Positions 1-12,483 of a stretch of 64,000 bases of DNA are shown here, piece after piece. How positions within the stretch are numbered: the stretch's first letter is position 1; the number at the start of each line of letters is the position of its first letter. The translations under genes and the position numbers were made by a program. This DNA is from Aedes albopictus (taxonomy: Eukaryota; Arthropoda; Insecta; Diptera; Culicidae), in NCBI RefSeq assembly GCF_035046485.1, contig NC_085136.1:327014227-327078226 (forward strand), written 5' to 3'. The notes beneath the pieces are model-generated. The model was given only the letters and a program-made list of their open reading frames with translations. It was not told where the DNA came from and made no database searches.

Positions 1-800
1 TACACGGTCACACACATTTACACACATACACGCTGAGGAACTGTGTGAAGAAATGGTTTGTGTTGCTTAGTTTACACCGCCTACTATGAAATCGTTGTCA
101 TATCGCGTATATGTTTGCTCTTCTTATATATTTTACATGATGGAGAATTGATCGCTACGTAGACATTTTTGATATCTTTCTTTTTTTCTTTCTTTTCGTT
201 TTCCACTTTTTTCGACTTGAAAAACGAATCTGAATCATGGGTACGTCGAAACTTTTGGAACCGGTAACTCAATTGGGGTCGTCGAAAAATCAAAAAAAAT
301 CAAATCAAGCACTACATTAATCTTAGGAGAGAGAGAGAGAGAAGGGACCGCTGCAGAGTGTACATAAAGATGATAGTTTTCTATTTTGATTTGGCAGACT
401 AGAGTATTTTGCTTTTATGGGTCAGGCGTCATCATTCAACAATCTCGATACCTGATGTTAGGCGTGCCCTGGAAACGAAACAGAAAATAAAAATCCAAGA
501 GTATATTTACTGCCAACCTATTGCGTCTCTTATTAGGGTTTAGCTGAAAATCGAACGAGTCATGGCTGTTTTAGCTGTCGCATCATTTTATGGAGTTTTA
601 TTTACGGTTAACGTGTAGAGGAATAAGTGTAGAGTGAATTCAAATTCTTGAACGCCAGTTGGCAGATTTTTCCAAATACGGCCTTTGCAGAACAAACAAT
701 CGGTTCGCACCAGTGTTCGCAATTATATTTTATAACAGATGGTTGATCCATGTTTTAAGAACTTGCATACTTTTTGTTTCACTCACTGACGCATGAACTG
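1..800. other. Non-coding stretch, no gene seen
   Basis: No supported coding region. The sequence is AT-rich with a short CA-rich start (1-35) and a GA microsatellite near 327-342. The only frames are short and lack family resemblance. Confidence 0.5.
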
Positions 801-1578
801 CCCGCACTTTCCAGGAAAACAAGTTGCAGGGACTCCAATTGTATAGGGAACTCCTCATCTACCGAATTTTCTCAGGGAATTGCTCCCAAAAATCTTACAG
901 TAGATTGCTCTCGAAATCGTCCAGGAGATTCCTCCTGAAGATTTCATTATGTGTTTCTCTAGAAACTGCGTTCCTGTCGGGACAGTTAATTTGAGGAATT
1001 AGTTCAAAACCTCATTGTAACATTCCTTAAGAGATATTTTCCGAAGATTACTCCAGATATTCCTCCTAAAGTTTTCTTCGGAATCTTCTTCCAATAATTC
1101 ATACCGGGGTTTCTTCCAGAAATTTAATCTCCAGGATTCCTAGGTTTATCTTTCCAAGATTCTTACATGAATTCCACCTGGGATTCCTGCAGGAACTTCT
1201 TCCGGATTTCGTCAAGGAATTCTTCCAACATTCCGCTAAGAGGTCCTTCAGGGATTCCTCCATAAATGCCTTCAGACATTTCTCTACAAGATCCTTCAAG
1301 GATTCCTCCAGGTTTCTCTAACCACTGTTTCCGAGGATGCCGCCAGCAATTCCTGCAAGAGATTCTGCAAGCAATCCCTTGCCCAGATTCCGTCAGTAAT
1401 GTTTTCCGGAGACCTTCAGAAATTCCCCAAAGGGAGACCTTCCAGAAAATCCTTTCGGAAATTACTGTAGGAGTTCATTGAAGAGGTTTCCCTAAAATTT
1501 TCCGGTAATATCCTCCAATGATGGCTCCAAGAATTTTCAGTAATTTCTTCCGGGGATTCATCCAGTAATTCTTGTGTT

Positions 1579-1753
1579 CATTCTACGAATGGAGTAACGT
1601 AACGCAGCTCGACTCGGATATCAAGGCGAGAAGTCTCGACTCGAATGAGGTGACTCGTCGTGTAAATCAAATGAAGAGTCACCTCATGCGAGACGAGAAT
1701 TCTCCCCTCGAGATAGGAGTCGAGCTGCGTCACATCACTCCATTCGTAGAATG
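1579..1753. mobile_element. Foldback element, copy 1
   Basis: Terminal inverted repeat CATTCTACGAATGGAG with its complement at the other end. The pairing continues through GCAGCTCGACTC, and a second inner pair (GAGGTGACTC and its complement) is present. Nearly the whole 175 bp can fold into one hairpin. There is no coding capacity. Confidence 0.75.
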
Positions 1754-1816
1754 AGCATATCTTTCTGAGGAATGTTTTTGGAATTCCTTCCGGAGATCCC
1801 TCCAAGCAATGCTGCT

Positions 1817-1990
1817 CATTCTGCGAACGGAGTGACGTGACGCAGCTCGACTCGAATTCCGAGGTGAGAAACCTCGACTCGAATGAGGGGATTTGCCGTG
1901 CAAATCAAATGGAGAGTCACCTCATTCGTGTCGTGATTTTTTTGCTTGGTATGCAAGTCAAGCTGCGTCACGTCACTTCATTCGTAGAAT
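1817..1990. mobile_element. Foldback element, copy 2
   Basis: Same design as the copy at 1579-1753, with the arm CATTCTGCGAACGGAG and its diverged complement at the right end. The right flank (AGCACATTTTTCTGAGGAAT) resembles that of copy 1, suggesting that the element and its flanks were duplicated together. Confidence 0.7.
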
Positions 1991-3022
1991 AAGCACATTT
2001 TTCTGAGGAATATTTTAGGAATTTCTTCCGGAGATTCCTTTAGACATTTTGTTCGAAGATTTTAATAGGAATTCTTTCTGGGATTTCGGAAATTTTATCG
2101 GAGGATGATACGAGGAATTTCTGCTTTCGATTTCTAGAGGAATTTCGTCATGGGGAACGCTCCCCGAAACCAATTTCTGAAGAAGTTCCTAGAAAAATCA
2201 GCAGAAGAAATTCCTGGAGGCAACCAAAGCATTGCAAGAGCTTCTGCCGGTGTCCGCTTGAACTCCAGTAATAAGAACATCATGTTTCTGATTGCAAATA
2301 TTGGTAGCGAACTGCAAGATTCCAATTAGAATAATCCGGATTCTAGTGGTGATTCGGGCAATAACAGCCTGGAGCTATTGGCTCCATAACACCAATGGTG
2401 GTGTTTCTAAAACCAAAACAAGTTGAATTTTGTTATTCTTTAAATTTGGAGTAGGAGAACCGATGCGTACGCCCAGGAGTTTGAGAGATTTACAGAAGGA
2501 ATTCCTGCAGGAATCCCAGATCCCAGAGATGAAGGAATCTAGGAAAGAATTCCTTTTGGAAAAATCGCAGATGGAACTCCTGGATAAATCCCTGAAACTC
2601 CTGTTGGAATAATCCCAAAGAAATTCATCGGTACGAATTCGATAAGGAATTCCTGCTTGATCTGTTCCAGAGTAAACTGCTGAAGAAGTTCCAAAACGAA
2701 TTCCTTCTGGGGGAATACCAAAAGTAATATATACTGGAGGAAATACAAACAGGTATTAGTGACGGAGGTAGCTACTGCAAGATATCCCAGAATAAACTTT
2801 TGCTGAAGAAATCTCAAAAGCAATTTCTGCTGGAGCAATCCCTAAATAAACTCCAGGAATATCAAAAGAAATTTCTATCGAAGGAATCTTCAAGCCTGTG
2901 CGATTACTCCGGCAGGCACTTCAGGACTCTCCAGGTTTTCTTCAGGAATTCCTTCTACAATATTTCTCTAAGCATTGCTTCCGAGGATGCCGCCAGGAAT
3001 GCCTTCAAGAGGTTCCTGTGCC

Positions 3023-3178
3023 CATTCTACGAATGGAGCGACGTGACGCAGCTCGAATCGTACATTCGAATGAGGTGACTCTCCATTTTATTTACACGGT
3101 GAGTCACTTCGTTCGAGTCGAAATTTCTCACCTCGATATGCAAACTAAGCTGGGTCACGTCACTCCACTCGTAGGGTA
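3023..3178. mobile_element. Foldback element, copy 3 (diverged)
   Basis: Third copy of the same hairpin element. The left arm is CATTCTACGAATGGAGCGAC and the right arm is diverged (CACTCCACTCGTAGGGTAG). It sits in the same GGAATTCC-array context as the other two. Confidence 0.65.
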
Positions 3179-3964
3179 GGCACATCTGTCAGGAGACACC
3201 GGAGATTTCGTCAGGAATGCTCCACGGAGACCTTAAGGAATTCCTTCCGGGGATTACTCCAGGAATTTATTCTAGAGGATCTCCCACTATTTTCCGGAAT
3301 TTTTCTTCGAAGATTTTTTCATAAATTGCGGAGATTTCTCCATTAATTCCTTCTAGGGATGCATCCAAAGACTTCTTCCGGCGATTCCTTCCGGAGCATC
3401 TAGTGTAGATTTCTTTGTTCAGGGGACTCATCCAGATATTCTTTCAGCGGACTATTTTGGGAACTCATGCAGAAGATTCCTCCAGTTATTTTATCCGGAG
3501 ATTGCTTTGGAACTTCCTTCTGGGATTACTTCAAAAGTTGTGTCGAAAGATCAACTAGGAATTCCTTCAGGTAATTCCCAGAAGAATTACTTCGGAAAGA
3601 ATTAATCTCCGGACGGTATTCTGAATGAATCCTAAAAAGCAGTTCTTAGAGTATATTCCAGAAGAAATTCATGGAAAGAATTCTTCCAGCAATTTCCTTC
3701 GAGGATCCCTCCAGGAATACCGCGATCTCTGAAGATGCCATAGAAGAATTTCGTTTCTGGAGATGGAAAGCATGGGGAAATCTCTGAAACAATCCTATCC
3801 TGTTGGGAGAATCGCAGATGAAACTTCTCGAGATATTCCAAAAGGCATTTCTGCAGGCGGAATTCCTGAATGAATTGTTCTTATCTTGTTCCAAATCGAC
3901 ACAGAAATGAAACAACAAGCGAGCTCTAAAAAATGAATCAGCCATTACAGAGCTTAGATCGGGT

Positions 3965-4256
3965 CTGTCATTTGGCATAAAGGACAAAAGGCATAATAAT
4001 CGGTGGCATAATGGCCGTTTGGCATAAAAAAAACTTCGTATTTTGGTTATACCAAAATGACCTTATGTCAAATGTACCGCTCTCGTTTAGAACACTGCAC
4101 TGGTGTGAGCCGATTTTTTTTTGCGCTGATCCAAAATTTAATTCAAAAATATTTTTCAGGAGCCGGACATTTGTCATAACGTTATTTGGCATAAGGTCAC
4201 TTGGCATAAAAGTATTTGACAAAAGTCATTTCGCATAACGAACATTTGGTATAATC
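3965..4256 (+). repeat. Dispersed direct repeat of TTTGGCATAA
   Basis: About eight direct copies of the decamer core TTTGGCATAA or close variants occur at irregular spacing in two clusters (3970-4030 and 4185-4250). They are separated by ~150 bp of unrelated sequence. No reading frame or terminal inverted repeat was found. Confidence 0.7.
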
Positions 4257-5376
4257 GAAGTGCTTTTCATGTTTTGGACCACTCTATTGAACAGTTGTGA
4301 TGATAAATTCTTCTCGGCATTAACCGTAATTGGAACTCCGTATTCCGTGGTCTGTGTTTGAATTTATATATGCGTTTGTCCCGTTTTTATTCGAATTCTT
4401 TCACACACATATTATCGGTGATTGAAACAAACATGTTACAAACAAAACAAAAAACTAGTAATCGCAGAAATAAAGTTCTTATACAAAACACTCACAAAAC
4501 CATATACAAACAACACAAGTACACACACACACACTATTACCCAACCAACCATATTAAACTGTAGATGCGACGATGCGTGGCCGCATTTCAAGGTTTTCGA
4601 TCGGAGACGCACTTTTGTTTTCGAAAACGTTGATGCCTCCCAGTCAGTAAGTGATACCTCTATCCAAACGAAAGCAAACCAGTGAACACAAAACTTTCCT
4701 TTTTGTGCTGAAACACTATAATTGAATACTTTCCTCTTTCCGAACGGATAATTGCCTTAAGTTTCAAAGAGAGTTGCTTGTTACATAGAACTATTGGGGT
4801 AGCCATCCCCCACCGCTTAAGGGTCCTCCCACAAGTTGGTAAACCCTAAAGCAAAAAAAAATACCTTTTAGAGATGAAGATGGAAATAAGTATGCGTGTA
4901 AGCCTTACCGTCTTTTCTTTTCTAAATAAACGTGTAGTTTGAAGATATTTAGGCGTGATGGGAAGGAAGATTTTTTACGTCTTTCTTCCACCTTTTTTTT
5001 TTCTTTAGTAAGTTAACTAATTTTAAATGCAATTGTTTTCTTCTTTTTTGGGACTATATAGCAGTTATGAATGCAAAACAAGGAAAAAAAAACCTACAAA
5101 CAAATACAAAAAAAGAATAACGCTACTGAGTATCACAGTACTATTTGCAAAGCGCTAGGGACAGATTGCGAACAAGAAGATCGTATAATATTGAAACGGA
5201 AAGCCGACAAAAAAAAATAAAAAAAATCATTCAGATAAAAAAGGTACATAAAAATTATAGTCATATACTGTAATTAATTGTGAATTCAAGAAAAAAATAT
5301 AACTTGTAAATAATAAACTACTTATATATTCGGTAAAAATTAAAAATAATTTAATAAATTAAGGACACACAAAATT
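4257..5376. other. AT-rich non-coding stretch, possibly UTR-like
   Basis: Long A-rich and T-rich runs, a CA microsatellite (about 4520-4535) and several AATAAA-like hexamers (for example near 5310-5330). It looks like a 3'-UTR or intergenic DNA, but no coding exon can be attached to it. Confidence 0.35.
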
Positions 5377-6894
5377 GTGCGTTTTTCCTGGGTGTTTTTG
5401 TCTGTATGCCGAATAAAACTTTCCTTGCCAGATGATCAACATAAAGGACTGCTAGGAGACTTCATGCAGCTACCCGAATTCATTACCAGAGATATCATTT
5501 ATCTTTTGCTAAATTACCAAGCCACAGCTGATCCAGTAAAGTACAGACCAATGCCGTGCCTCTCGAGACTGTGAAAAGCGTCGGTAATAGCGACAAAGGT
5601 AGGTACAAGATGGGTGCAACAAGCTGCCCAACTACGCCATGATCCGACTGGACCGCTAGCACTCCAGTGGTGGCGGTGTTGAAATCCTCATCAGAAAGGG
5701 CATCCGGTACAATGTTCTTCCGCATCCACATACGAGAGTCAACGAAGCCATCGGTGCCCAAATCAGCACCCTTCGCGGGAGCATCACAATTTTCGCCATT
5801 GACGCACCCCGGAAATACATGGATAGCAAAGGGGCATAATATCTGTTCACGGAAGAACTGCAGAGGTAGACAAACCACCAGAAGAACTTCGTGGTGGCCG
5901 GCAATCTAAACGCTCACCACTCCCTGTGCCGAAACTACGTAAGTAACAAGAACGGTGGACCCCTGGACACAGGCTCCGACGATCCCACGTTTATCTCCCT
6001 TGCGGCAATAGCTTCGCTACTGGACGTGTTTCTATCCGATCTGGCCCTTTCGAAACCGATTCCTATCAGGATTCAAGCTCGGAATACCTCCCGGTGACAT
6101 GTGAGCTTTGAGGCAACCCAACATCAATCCCACCGGCAATGAGACGGTAGCGAAACTACCAACCGGTGAGGCTATCGAACGCAATCTGCACGTGTTCGAA
6201 CAAGCCATACGTACAGCTGAGAACACCTACATCCGCTGGGTACCAGTGATACGTCAATTAGCCACCAATTAGATGACCATTGTAGGCCCTTCTGTAAGGT
6301 GGCCAAAGAAACGGCTACAAACAATTCCCCCTCTGAAGGACGACGTCGGTAGCATCTTGGTTTCTCCGTCGGAGAAAGCCAACGCCATCGCCACCAAGCT
6401 GGTCGAGGCCCTCAACCTCGGAGCTGGCATGCAGAGCCCCCATGAAGAAGCGGTCCGGCGAACCATCAACCAATTCGACGACGACAGGTTTCGAAGACGA
6501 GGTCAGGTCTGCGATCAAGCAAACAAAAACCATGACGGTCCCCGGACGACGGAATATTCAACCTAGTCTCAGTCCTTTCAGACAAGTCCTAGTCGCGTCC
6601 TAGTGGCGATCTTCACCCGGTGCTACCAGCTAAATAACTTCCCTACCAGGTTGAAGATGGGGAAGGTTATCCCCATTCTGAAAGACTCATCATTTTGCTA
6701 TCGGCAGTTAGTAAAGTGTTTGAGCGCCTGATTCTCCAACGCCTAATGGAGCACATCGACGGGGGTACTCCATCGTCCACCAGATTGCGCGTGTGGAGAA
6801 CATAATCCACCGGAACACGGCCGTATCGAAGAACACGGCTATGGTAGTGCTAGACGTCGAACAGGCCATCGGCAACGTCTGGCACGACACGACC
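5377..6894 (+). pseudogene. Decayed Jockey-clade LINE (endonuclease and start of RT)
   Basis: Fragments in shifting plus-strand frames resemble a Jockey-type non-LTR retrotransposon ORF2. At 5891-6060 the peptide VAGNLNAHHSL, followed by SDDPTFIS and LDVFLSDLALSKPI, matches the C-terminal endonuclease motifs (catalytic D..N..H region, with D changed to N in GDLNAHH). At 6590-6890, FPTRLKMGKVIPIL, a VFERLI-like stretch and MVVLDVEQA match the front part of the reverse transcriptase. Several frameshifts and stops make it inactive. It is cut on the right by a MITE at 6898. The clade is inferred from motif style. Confidence 0.7.
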
Positions 6895-6897
6895 TAA

Positions 6898-7036
6898 TTT
6901 TGGTCATTTCAGACCCCCCTCCCCCCTCGTAGACTTTTGCCCATACAAAAATTTTAAAATTTGTATGGAGCGTAGACTTTGGCCAGACCCCTCCCCCCTC
7001 CCCCCATAGAGGTCTACGTGGTTTATAAATGGCCCC
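6898..7036. mobile_element. Harbinger-like MITE of the GGGGCNNTCCATAAACCACG family
   Basis: The ends pair around a C-rich core, and the right end reads CTACGTGGTTTATAAATGGCCCC. It is flanked by TAA on both sides (6895-6897 and 7037-7039), the TWA target duplication typical of PIF/Harbinger elements. It separates the decayed LINE from the decayed copia element. The left terminus is degraded. Confidence 0.6.
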
Positions 7037-8915
7037 TAAGTGGAAGATGAATCCCGAGTTAGATTTGCGGTCTCGATGGTCTTTGGCCCAGTCTGCATCA
7101 ACGTGTGCTTCCAGTTGTCCAGGACCCCCAAGCTCCAGCTTCAAATCTGCGGTCCACTTCAAGTACCGTAGCGTTCGTTTGGCCTCCGTCCAATCAGCCT
7201 GGGTTAAATTACTCACCTTTCGACCCAGAAAAGACGCGCTGATTTCTATATCGGGCCTGTTGTTCACCGCAACATACAGCAAAGCACCGACTAGGCTTTG
7301 AAAATCGTCCTTCCGTGGCATAGGTTCCTCCTCCTTTTGCTGTAGTTTCGGATAACCGGGGTCCATTAGGATGTGAGATGTTCTTGCGTCCGCTTGCCCA
7401 AATTTTGCAGCTATCTTGCGTATGTATGCACTTTGATTCAACAGAAAATGTCCATCCTGTCCTAGTTAGATCCGGATACCAAAAAACGGCAGTCTCTACT
7501 CGTGGCCAGCTTGTGCGTCTCAGGGTCGATGAAACGGTAGGCCTTATGTTGGAGAGAGTAGCCCACGAACATCATCTTCTTGGATTTCGCTTGAAACTTT
7601 GAAAGTTTCTCCGATGGAATCCATCGGGAATGGTCATCGAAGTAACGACAACCCCCTGATTTCGGCGCCTGCATCGGTCCGCAAACATCCGTGTGGATAA
7701 TGTCCAGAGGCAGCTTGGAAAACGGTAGACGCGCCATCTTACTCTCCAGGCAGCATTCGAACGTTACTGCTGAACCACCCGGTTCGAGTGGCAACATTTT
7801 AACAAAAGTCCATCAGGCAACACTGCAATTAAGTTCATCCTATGTAACTTAGAGTAAATACATTCATTCTTGTCTAAAGCGTACTGGCGTCCACGCGTGT
7901 TTTTATCTTGCTCGACTGAGCCCCCGTTTCCCTCGTATTTCCGTAGCCTCAACAGTTACGTAGTGCACACAGTCTTCGATTTGGATTCCAGTAGCTAGCC
8001 CTTTCCTCTCAGAGCCTGAATCGCATCCGGCTCGCGATGTCCAAGGATACGATGTCAAGTATGCAAGCAATCGGGGTTGTGGTTTGTCTCACTCACCTGC
8101 GAAGCTGCTTGAGCTGTCCGCAATTTGTACAGCCCTGCCGACATGGTCGTACTAGCTTTCGTGCCGGCTATTACATTGTTGTCCTTGAGAATGGAGCACC
8201 CATCCGCTTCAAACGCGATCTTGGCACCCTTGGTGGTGAGTCTTTTCACTGAAATAAGGTTGGACTCAAGCGGCGGAACGCACATCATATCTGAAAGGAG
8301 AACATTACTGCGTTCTCCCTCCAGAGATATCCAGACCATCCTGCAGGAACCTACTCCTTCTGTGGTGATCTTCTTGCCATCCGCAAGGAACACGCTCTGC
8401 TTCACGCTTCTGTCCAACGTCACGAAGTAGTCCAGATTGACACACATGTGGGACGTCGCGCCGGAGTCGATAATCCACGCATCCCGCTCACAAACCTTCG
8501 GCAACGTCAAGAGCGAAACTTCTTGCTTTCCATGTCTGCTTGGCCGTTCTCGAGTTCTTGATCAGGTTCAGTTGGTCGTCTTCCAAGAGCAGCCCGATAG
8601 TGGCACGGGCCTTCCGGTCACCGTTGTCCCAAGCTTGATCCGCATACAGCGGCACTTAGCGCCGGTCTTATTCCGATCACGAACCGCCACAAGTCGTCTC
8701 GAACCAGCAGAAATTTGACCTCCGTCTTCCACGTCCCGTAGTTGCTTCCGTTTAGCTTCGACATTTCCAATCGTTCCATCAATTCTTGAAGATTTTTCGA
8801 AACTTTCTTCGGGCTTGAAAACATTTTCTTCATTCAATTTTGATGATCGGTTGCTAGGGCAACTCGCGCAGGCCCATGACGTATTAGCGGGCGGTAAAAC
8901 AACCGATCTCTCCAA
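7037..8915 (-). pseudogene. Decayed Ty1/copia element (gag, protease, partial integrase, RNase H)
   Basis: Read from right to left, pieces appear in canonical copia order. The gag N-terminus lies at 8833-8618 (KLNGSNYGTWKTEVKFLL). The aspartic protease lies at 8510-8055 (WIIDSGATSHM) with the pre-integrase segment (MCVPPLESNLISVKRL). An integrase/linker remnant lies at 7797-7462 (DIIHTDVCGPM, then FVGYSLQHKAYRF). The end of RT and RNase H lies at 7441-7037 (YVAVNNRPDIEISASFLGR, RTLRYLKWTADLKL). Most of the integrase core and the RT catalytic centre are missing, and frames shift repeatedly, so it is inactive. On the minus strand near 8940-8965 there are TATAAATA and AATAAA, as expected in an LTR, but LTR borders could not be set. 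Confidence 0.85.
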
Positions 8916-9064
8916 GAGTCAAACGATACTTCTAACATTTATTGCTTATTTATACTACAGGGTTGTTGTGATTAATTTGGGCTTCAATCTTGATGTAGCT
9001 TGTACACCTTCACAACAAACTGGTAGTTTTGAAGGTAATTATTACTTCGGTGATCAATTACGAC

Positions 9065-10018
9065 ATGCCGGTGTGGTGTACTAATCTGACGAGGGAACTT
9101 AAAAATATGTGTTCTGAATTTGAAAAGGTCAGTGCCCTAATTATTGATATGGCGAGTCACTGCTCCGACCATAATGCTAGTCACCCGAATTTAGCTTCAA
9201 CGGTAGATATCGTTGATGAGCTAAAAGCACTTAGCAGTGCAGTCAATTCATGCGAAATTAAGTCTTCGGCTGCCGTTGTGAATTCACTAGAAACCTATAC
9301 CGTCGTTAAACCATCTGCACCAATAAATGAATCACACCCCAGTTTGGAATCTGAGCTGAACAACGAAACTGAACCTGATGATTCGGGCTGGCGAAATCTT
9401 GGAGGGAAACAAGTGTGGAAGGCAAGTTGGGCGGAATATGATGCACGCAAGCGCCGGCGCTTAGATCAGCAAAAGCAAGCTGAAAAAGCCAGAAAACGGC
9501 ACAAGCGGAATGCAGCACAAAATTCTGCTACGAAGAGACCCCACCGTTCGAGCAATCATGTAAATAAATGCTACAACGGTTCTGCTAGGGACCCATCGCG
9601 CACGGTCTTCAGTAGTCAACAATTCTGTAACCGCACTTTAAACCGCCAGAATGGAAACCACTGCTGTGAACAATACATTAACAACAATAATAATGAAAGA
9701 AACGTTTTCAACAATCACAACAGGGGTAATGCACTTAACCGCAACACGCCTCTATTTCCACTGGATAGCGAGCTGTTGGCCGCAGCGAAGGATCAATTTT
9801 CGAGACCACCACCCACATCATACAGGCCAACTATTAGATTCCAGAGAGGGGAAGTTCTCAACCCCTATCCTACCGAGGATCGACCGAATACTTCGAATAG
9901 TATGAATAACCCTTATCTTCAAGCCGTCTCTTCAAATGCTCATCACCTGACACAAGGACACACACCTTTATCTTGCGAGGCATGCACGTGTAGAAACGCG
10001 TGTTTTCGTCGGAATTGA
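9065..10018 (+). CDS. LINE ORF1, RNA-binding/nucleocapsid-like protein
   Basis: An intact ~317-codon frame from the first ATG in frame (MPVWCTNLTREL) to a stop at 10018. The N-terminal third is helical. The middle is very basic (KRRRLDQQKQAEKARKRHKR, about residues 135-160), suggesting nucleic-acid binding. The last part is Asn-rich (NNNNERNVFNNHNRGN) with a cysteine cluster at the C-terminus (CEACTCRNAC). No RRM or canonical CCHC knuckle is obvious. It overlaps the open region of ORF2 by 19 nt in another frame, the usual ORF1-ORF2 arrangement. The role as LINE ORF1 is inferred from position; the sequence itself was not recognised. Confidence 0.65.
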   Translation: MPVWCTNLTRELKNMCSEFEKVSALIIDMASHCSDHNASHPNLASTVDIVDELKALSSAVNSCEIKSSAAVVNSLETYTVVKPSAPINESHPSLESELNNETEPDDSGWRNLGGKQVWKASWAEYDARKRRRLDQQKQAEKARKRHKRNAAQNSATKRPHRSSNHVNKCYNGSARDPSRTVFSSQQFCNRTLNRQNGNHCCEQYINNNNNERNVFNNHNRGNALNRNTPLFPLDSELLAAAKDQFSRPPPTSYRPTIRFQRGEVLNPYPTEDRPNTSNSMNNPYLQAVSSNAHHLTQGHTPLSCEACTCRNACFRRN

Positions 10019-10122
10019 CGCTCTCTTCGGAGGAAGTTGAAGACAACATTTCGGTGACTACCGATGGTCACCTGGACTTGACGATTTCCCAACAACAGGA
10101 AGTAGCGGATACCTCTGCGAAA

Positions 10123-12367
10123 ATGGATACAGAAGGGCAATGTGTTCTTAGTAAAGAATTAATTATCTACTGTCAGAATTTCAATAGGATGAAGAGTTCT
10201 TACAAAATAAGTGAAATTTATAAACAAGTGTCGTCTTGTAATTATCAAGTAATTTTGGGGACCGAAACGAGTTGGGACTCTAGTGTAAATAGTGAAGAAG
10301 TATTTGACATTCGCTTTAATGTGTATAGAGATGACCGTGACAAGTTGCTATCCAACAAAAAAAGTGGTGGAGGTGTTTTGATTGCAGTAAGTAGTAAATA
10401 TGAATCTGAACAAATCTCGACTGTAAAGTGCAAAGAATTTGATCACGTTTGGGTAAAACTACTCATTAATGATCAAATTCATATTTTGTCAGCAGTGTAC
10501 TTCCCTCCGGAATATGCAAACAAAGAATCATATGAGACGTTTTTCAATCTTGCAGCTAGCATTATTTCTCAGTTTACGTCAGAGTCAAATGTTCACATAT
10601 ATGGTGATTTTAACCAAAAAGAAGCTAAATTCATTATTGATGACGAAAATGAGTCTATTTTGATACCTGTTGTAGGAGATAATGAAACACTCCATTCTCT
10701 ATTTGACAGAAGCGCTGAAAACGGACTCAACCAAGTAAATAATGTAAAAAATCAAAACAATTGCTATTTGGATTTACTATTTACTAATATGTCAGAAGAT
10801 TTCTGCGTATCTGAATCACATGCTCCTTTGTGGAAAAATGAAGTCTTCCATACTGCAATTGAATACTCCATATTCATTCATGAAAAAGTTACACCATTGG
10901 ATAACAATTTGTCCGAACCATACTTTGACTTTAGGAATGCGAACTACGTTCTTCTAAAAAATGAATTAAAGGGTATTAACTGGCAAGATTTATTACGTAA
11001 TACTAAAATTGACCGAGCCGTGGATATTTTCTTTCGAAACATATATGATATTCTGGAAAAAACAGTCCCAATTAAATACAAGAAAAAATCAAATACTAAA
11101 TTCCCTGTGTACAATAGGCAGATTATTAATTTAAGAAACAGAAAACAAAAAGCTCACAAAACATACAAAAGAAACAATACTTGTGAAAACCTTTCGCTCT
11201 ATCTTGGTATATGTGATCAACTTAATCTGGAAATGAGAAACGCACATGAAGAATATAATGCGTCAATAGAAAGTAACATTAAGTCAGATCCAAAGCGCTT
11301 CTATAATTATGTTAAACAAAAACAAAAATCAAACTTTTTTCCGTCAAAAATGATGTTAGATAATGTAACCGGCAACACATCAACCGAGATTAGTAACTTA
11401 TTTGCTGATTTCTTTCAAAATAACTATACATCTCATAACGATTCTGAGCGGGATTTCCAGTATTTTTCATATTTACCGCAACATGACGGTGACATCACTG
11501 TTTCTAGTTTACCTTTAAATCGAATTTTGAATGCGCTTGAATCCTTAGACTCATCGAAAGGTGCTGGACCAGATGGCTTACCACCAGTGTTCCTAAAAAA
11601 TCTAGCAAAAGAAATAGTGAAGCCATTATTTTGGCTGTTCAATTCATCTTTAGAAACAGGTATTCTTCCACCGGTATGGAAAGAATCCTTTCTAACCCCG
11701 ATTTTCAAAAGTGGTAAAAAATCTGATATAAGCAACTATCGAGGGATTGCTATAATATCCTGTATCCCAAAACTGTTTGAGTCCATAATCAACGACAATC
11801 TATTCTCACAACTAATGCCATTAATAACTAATCAACAACACGGTTTTGTTAGAGGGCGATCAACGGCAACTAATTTAGTAAATTTTGTAACATTCGCGCT
11901 AGATGTAATGGATAGAGAAAATTATGTTGAAGCTTTGTATACTGATTTTAGTAAAGCATTTGATAGAGTGGATATAAGTTTGTTACTTTTCAAGTTGTCT
12001 AAATTAGGATTCAACCCTAGGTTACTTAAATGGATCGAGTCTTACTTAACTGATAGAACTCAAAGAGTAAGATTTAAAGGAAACTTGTCTAAAATTGTAA
12101 ACGTAACATCTGGTGTTCCACAAGGCTCACATCTTGGTCCATTGTTGTTTATTTTGTTTGTGAATGATGTTGAATACGTTGTCAAGTATCTTCAAGTTTC
12201 TATATACGCAGACGATATGAAACTTTTCATGGAGATACGTAAAGCATCTGATCTCGAAATATTTCAAAATGAAATTGATATTTTCTTCAGCTGGTGTAGC
12301 AAAAATCTGTTGGAACTTAACGTTAAAAAATGCAATTCAATTACATTCCCGAGAAAATTAAACATAA
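10123..12367 (+). pseudogene. LINE ORF2, endonuclease and reverse transcriptase (part 1)
   Basis: Open without stops from upstream of 10000. The first ATG in frame is at 10123 (MDTEGQC). An AP-type endonuclease lies in the first ~250 residues: IYCQNFNRMKSS, GTETSWDSS, SGGGVLIAVSS, and IYGDFNQ carrying the catalytic Asp-Asn. The reverse transcriptase follows: SLDSSKGAGPDGLPP near 11550, LTPIFKSGKKSDISNYRGI, YTDFSKAFDRVD, SGVPQGSHLGPLLFILFVND and the catalytic YADDMKLF near 12205. All catalytic motifs look intact. The frame is broken at 12368 by a MITE. The gene would nick target DNA and reverse-transcribe LINE RNA at the nick. Confidence 0.9.
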
Positions 12368-12480
12368 CCCCCCCCCGCGTGGTCATTTGTCCATACAAAA
12401 AAATTTATTCGTCCATACAAAATGCTCATTGGCCGAACCCCCCCCCCCCCCTCATGACCACGTGGTCTATGGACAGCCCC
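12368..12480. mobile_element. Harbinger-like MITE inside LINE ORF2
   Basis: Right end CACGTGGTCTATGGACAGCCCC; the left end begins CCCCCCCCCGCGTGGTCATT. TAA lies on both sides (12365-12367 and 12481-12483), so the target duplication is TAA and the uninterrupted ORF2 would read through this point. Same family as the copies at 6898, 14141 and 14621. Confidence 0.7.
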
Positions 12481-12483
12481 TAA

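Larger units (their letters stand above)
800..3900. repeat. Degenerate ~15-bp GGAATTCC-type tandem array
   Basis: Variants of GGAATTCCTCCNGGAAT recur every ~15 bp in both orientations, strongly diverged and broken by other repeats. The period is a multiple of three, so spurious open frames of Glu/Phe/Leu- or Ile/Pro/Gly-rich peptides appear in several frames. A better preserved array of the same type lies at 56880-58860, and weaker traces occur at 32120-32900 and 42000-42560. Confidence 0.75.

Noticed and set aside
9029..9064. Upstream extension of LINE ORF1 to 9029
   Set aside because: That start is TTG. The first ATG in frame is at 9065, so the shorter model was used; likewise ORF2 is taken from ATG 10123 rather than GTG 10000.
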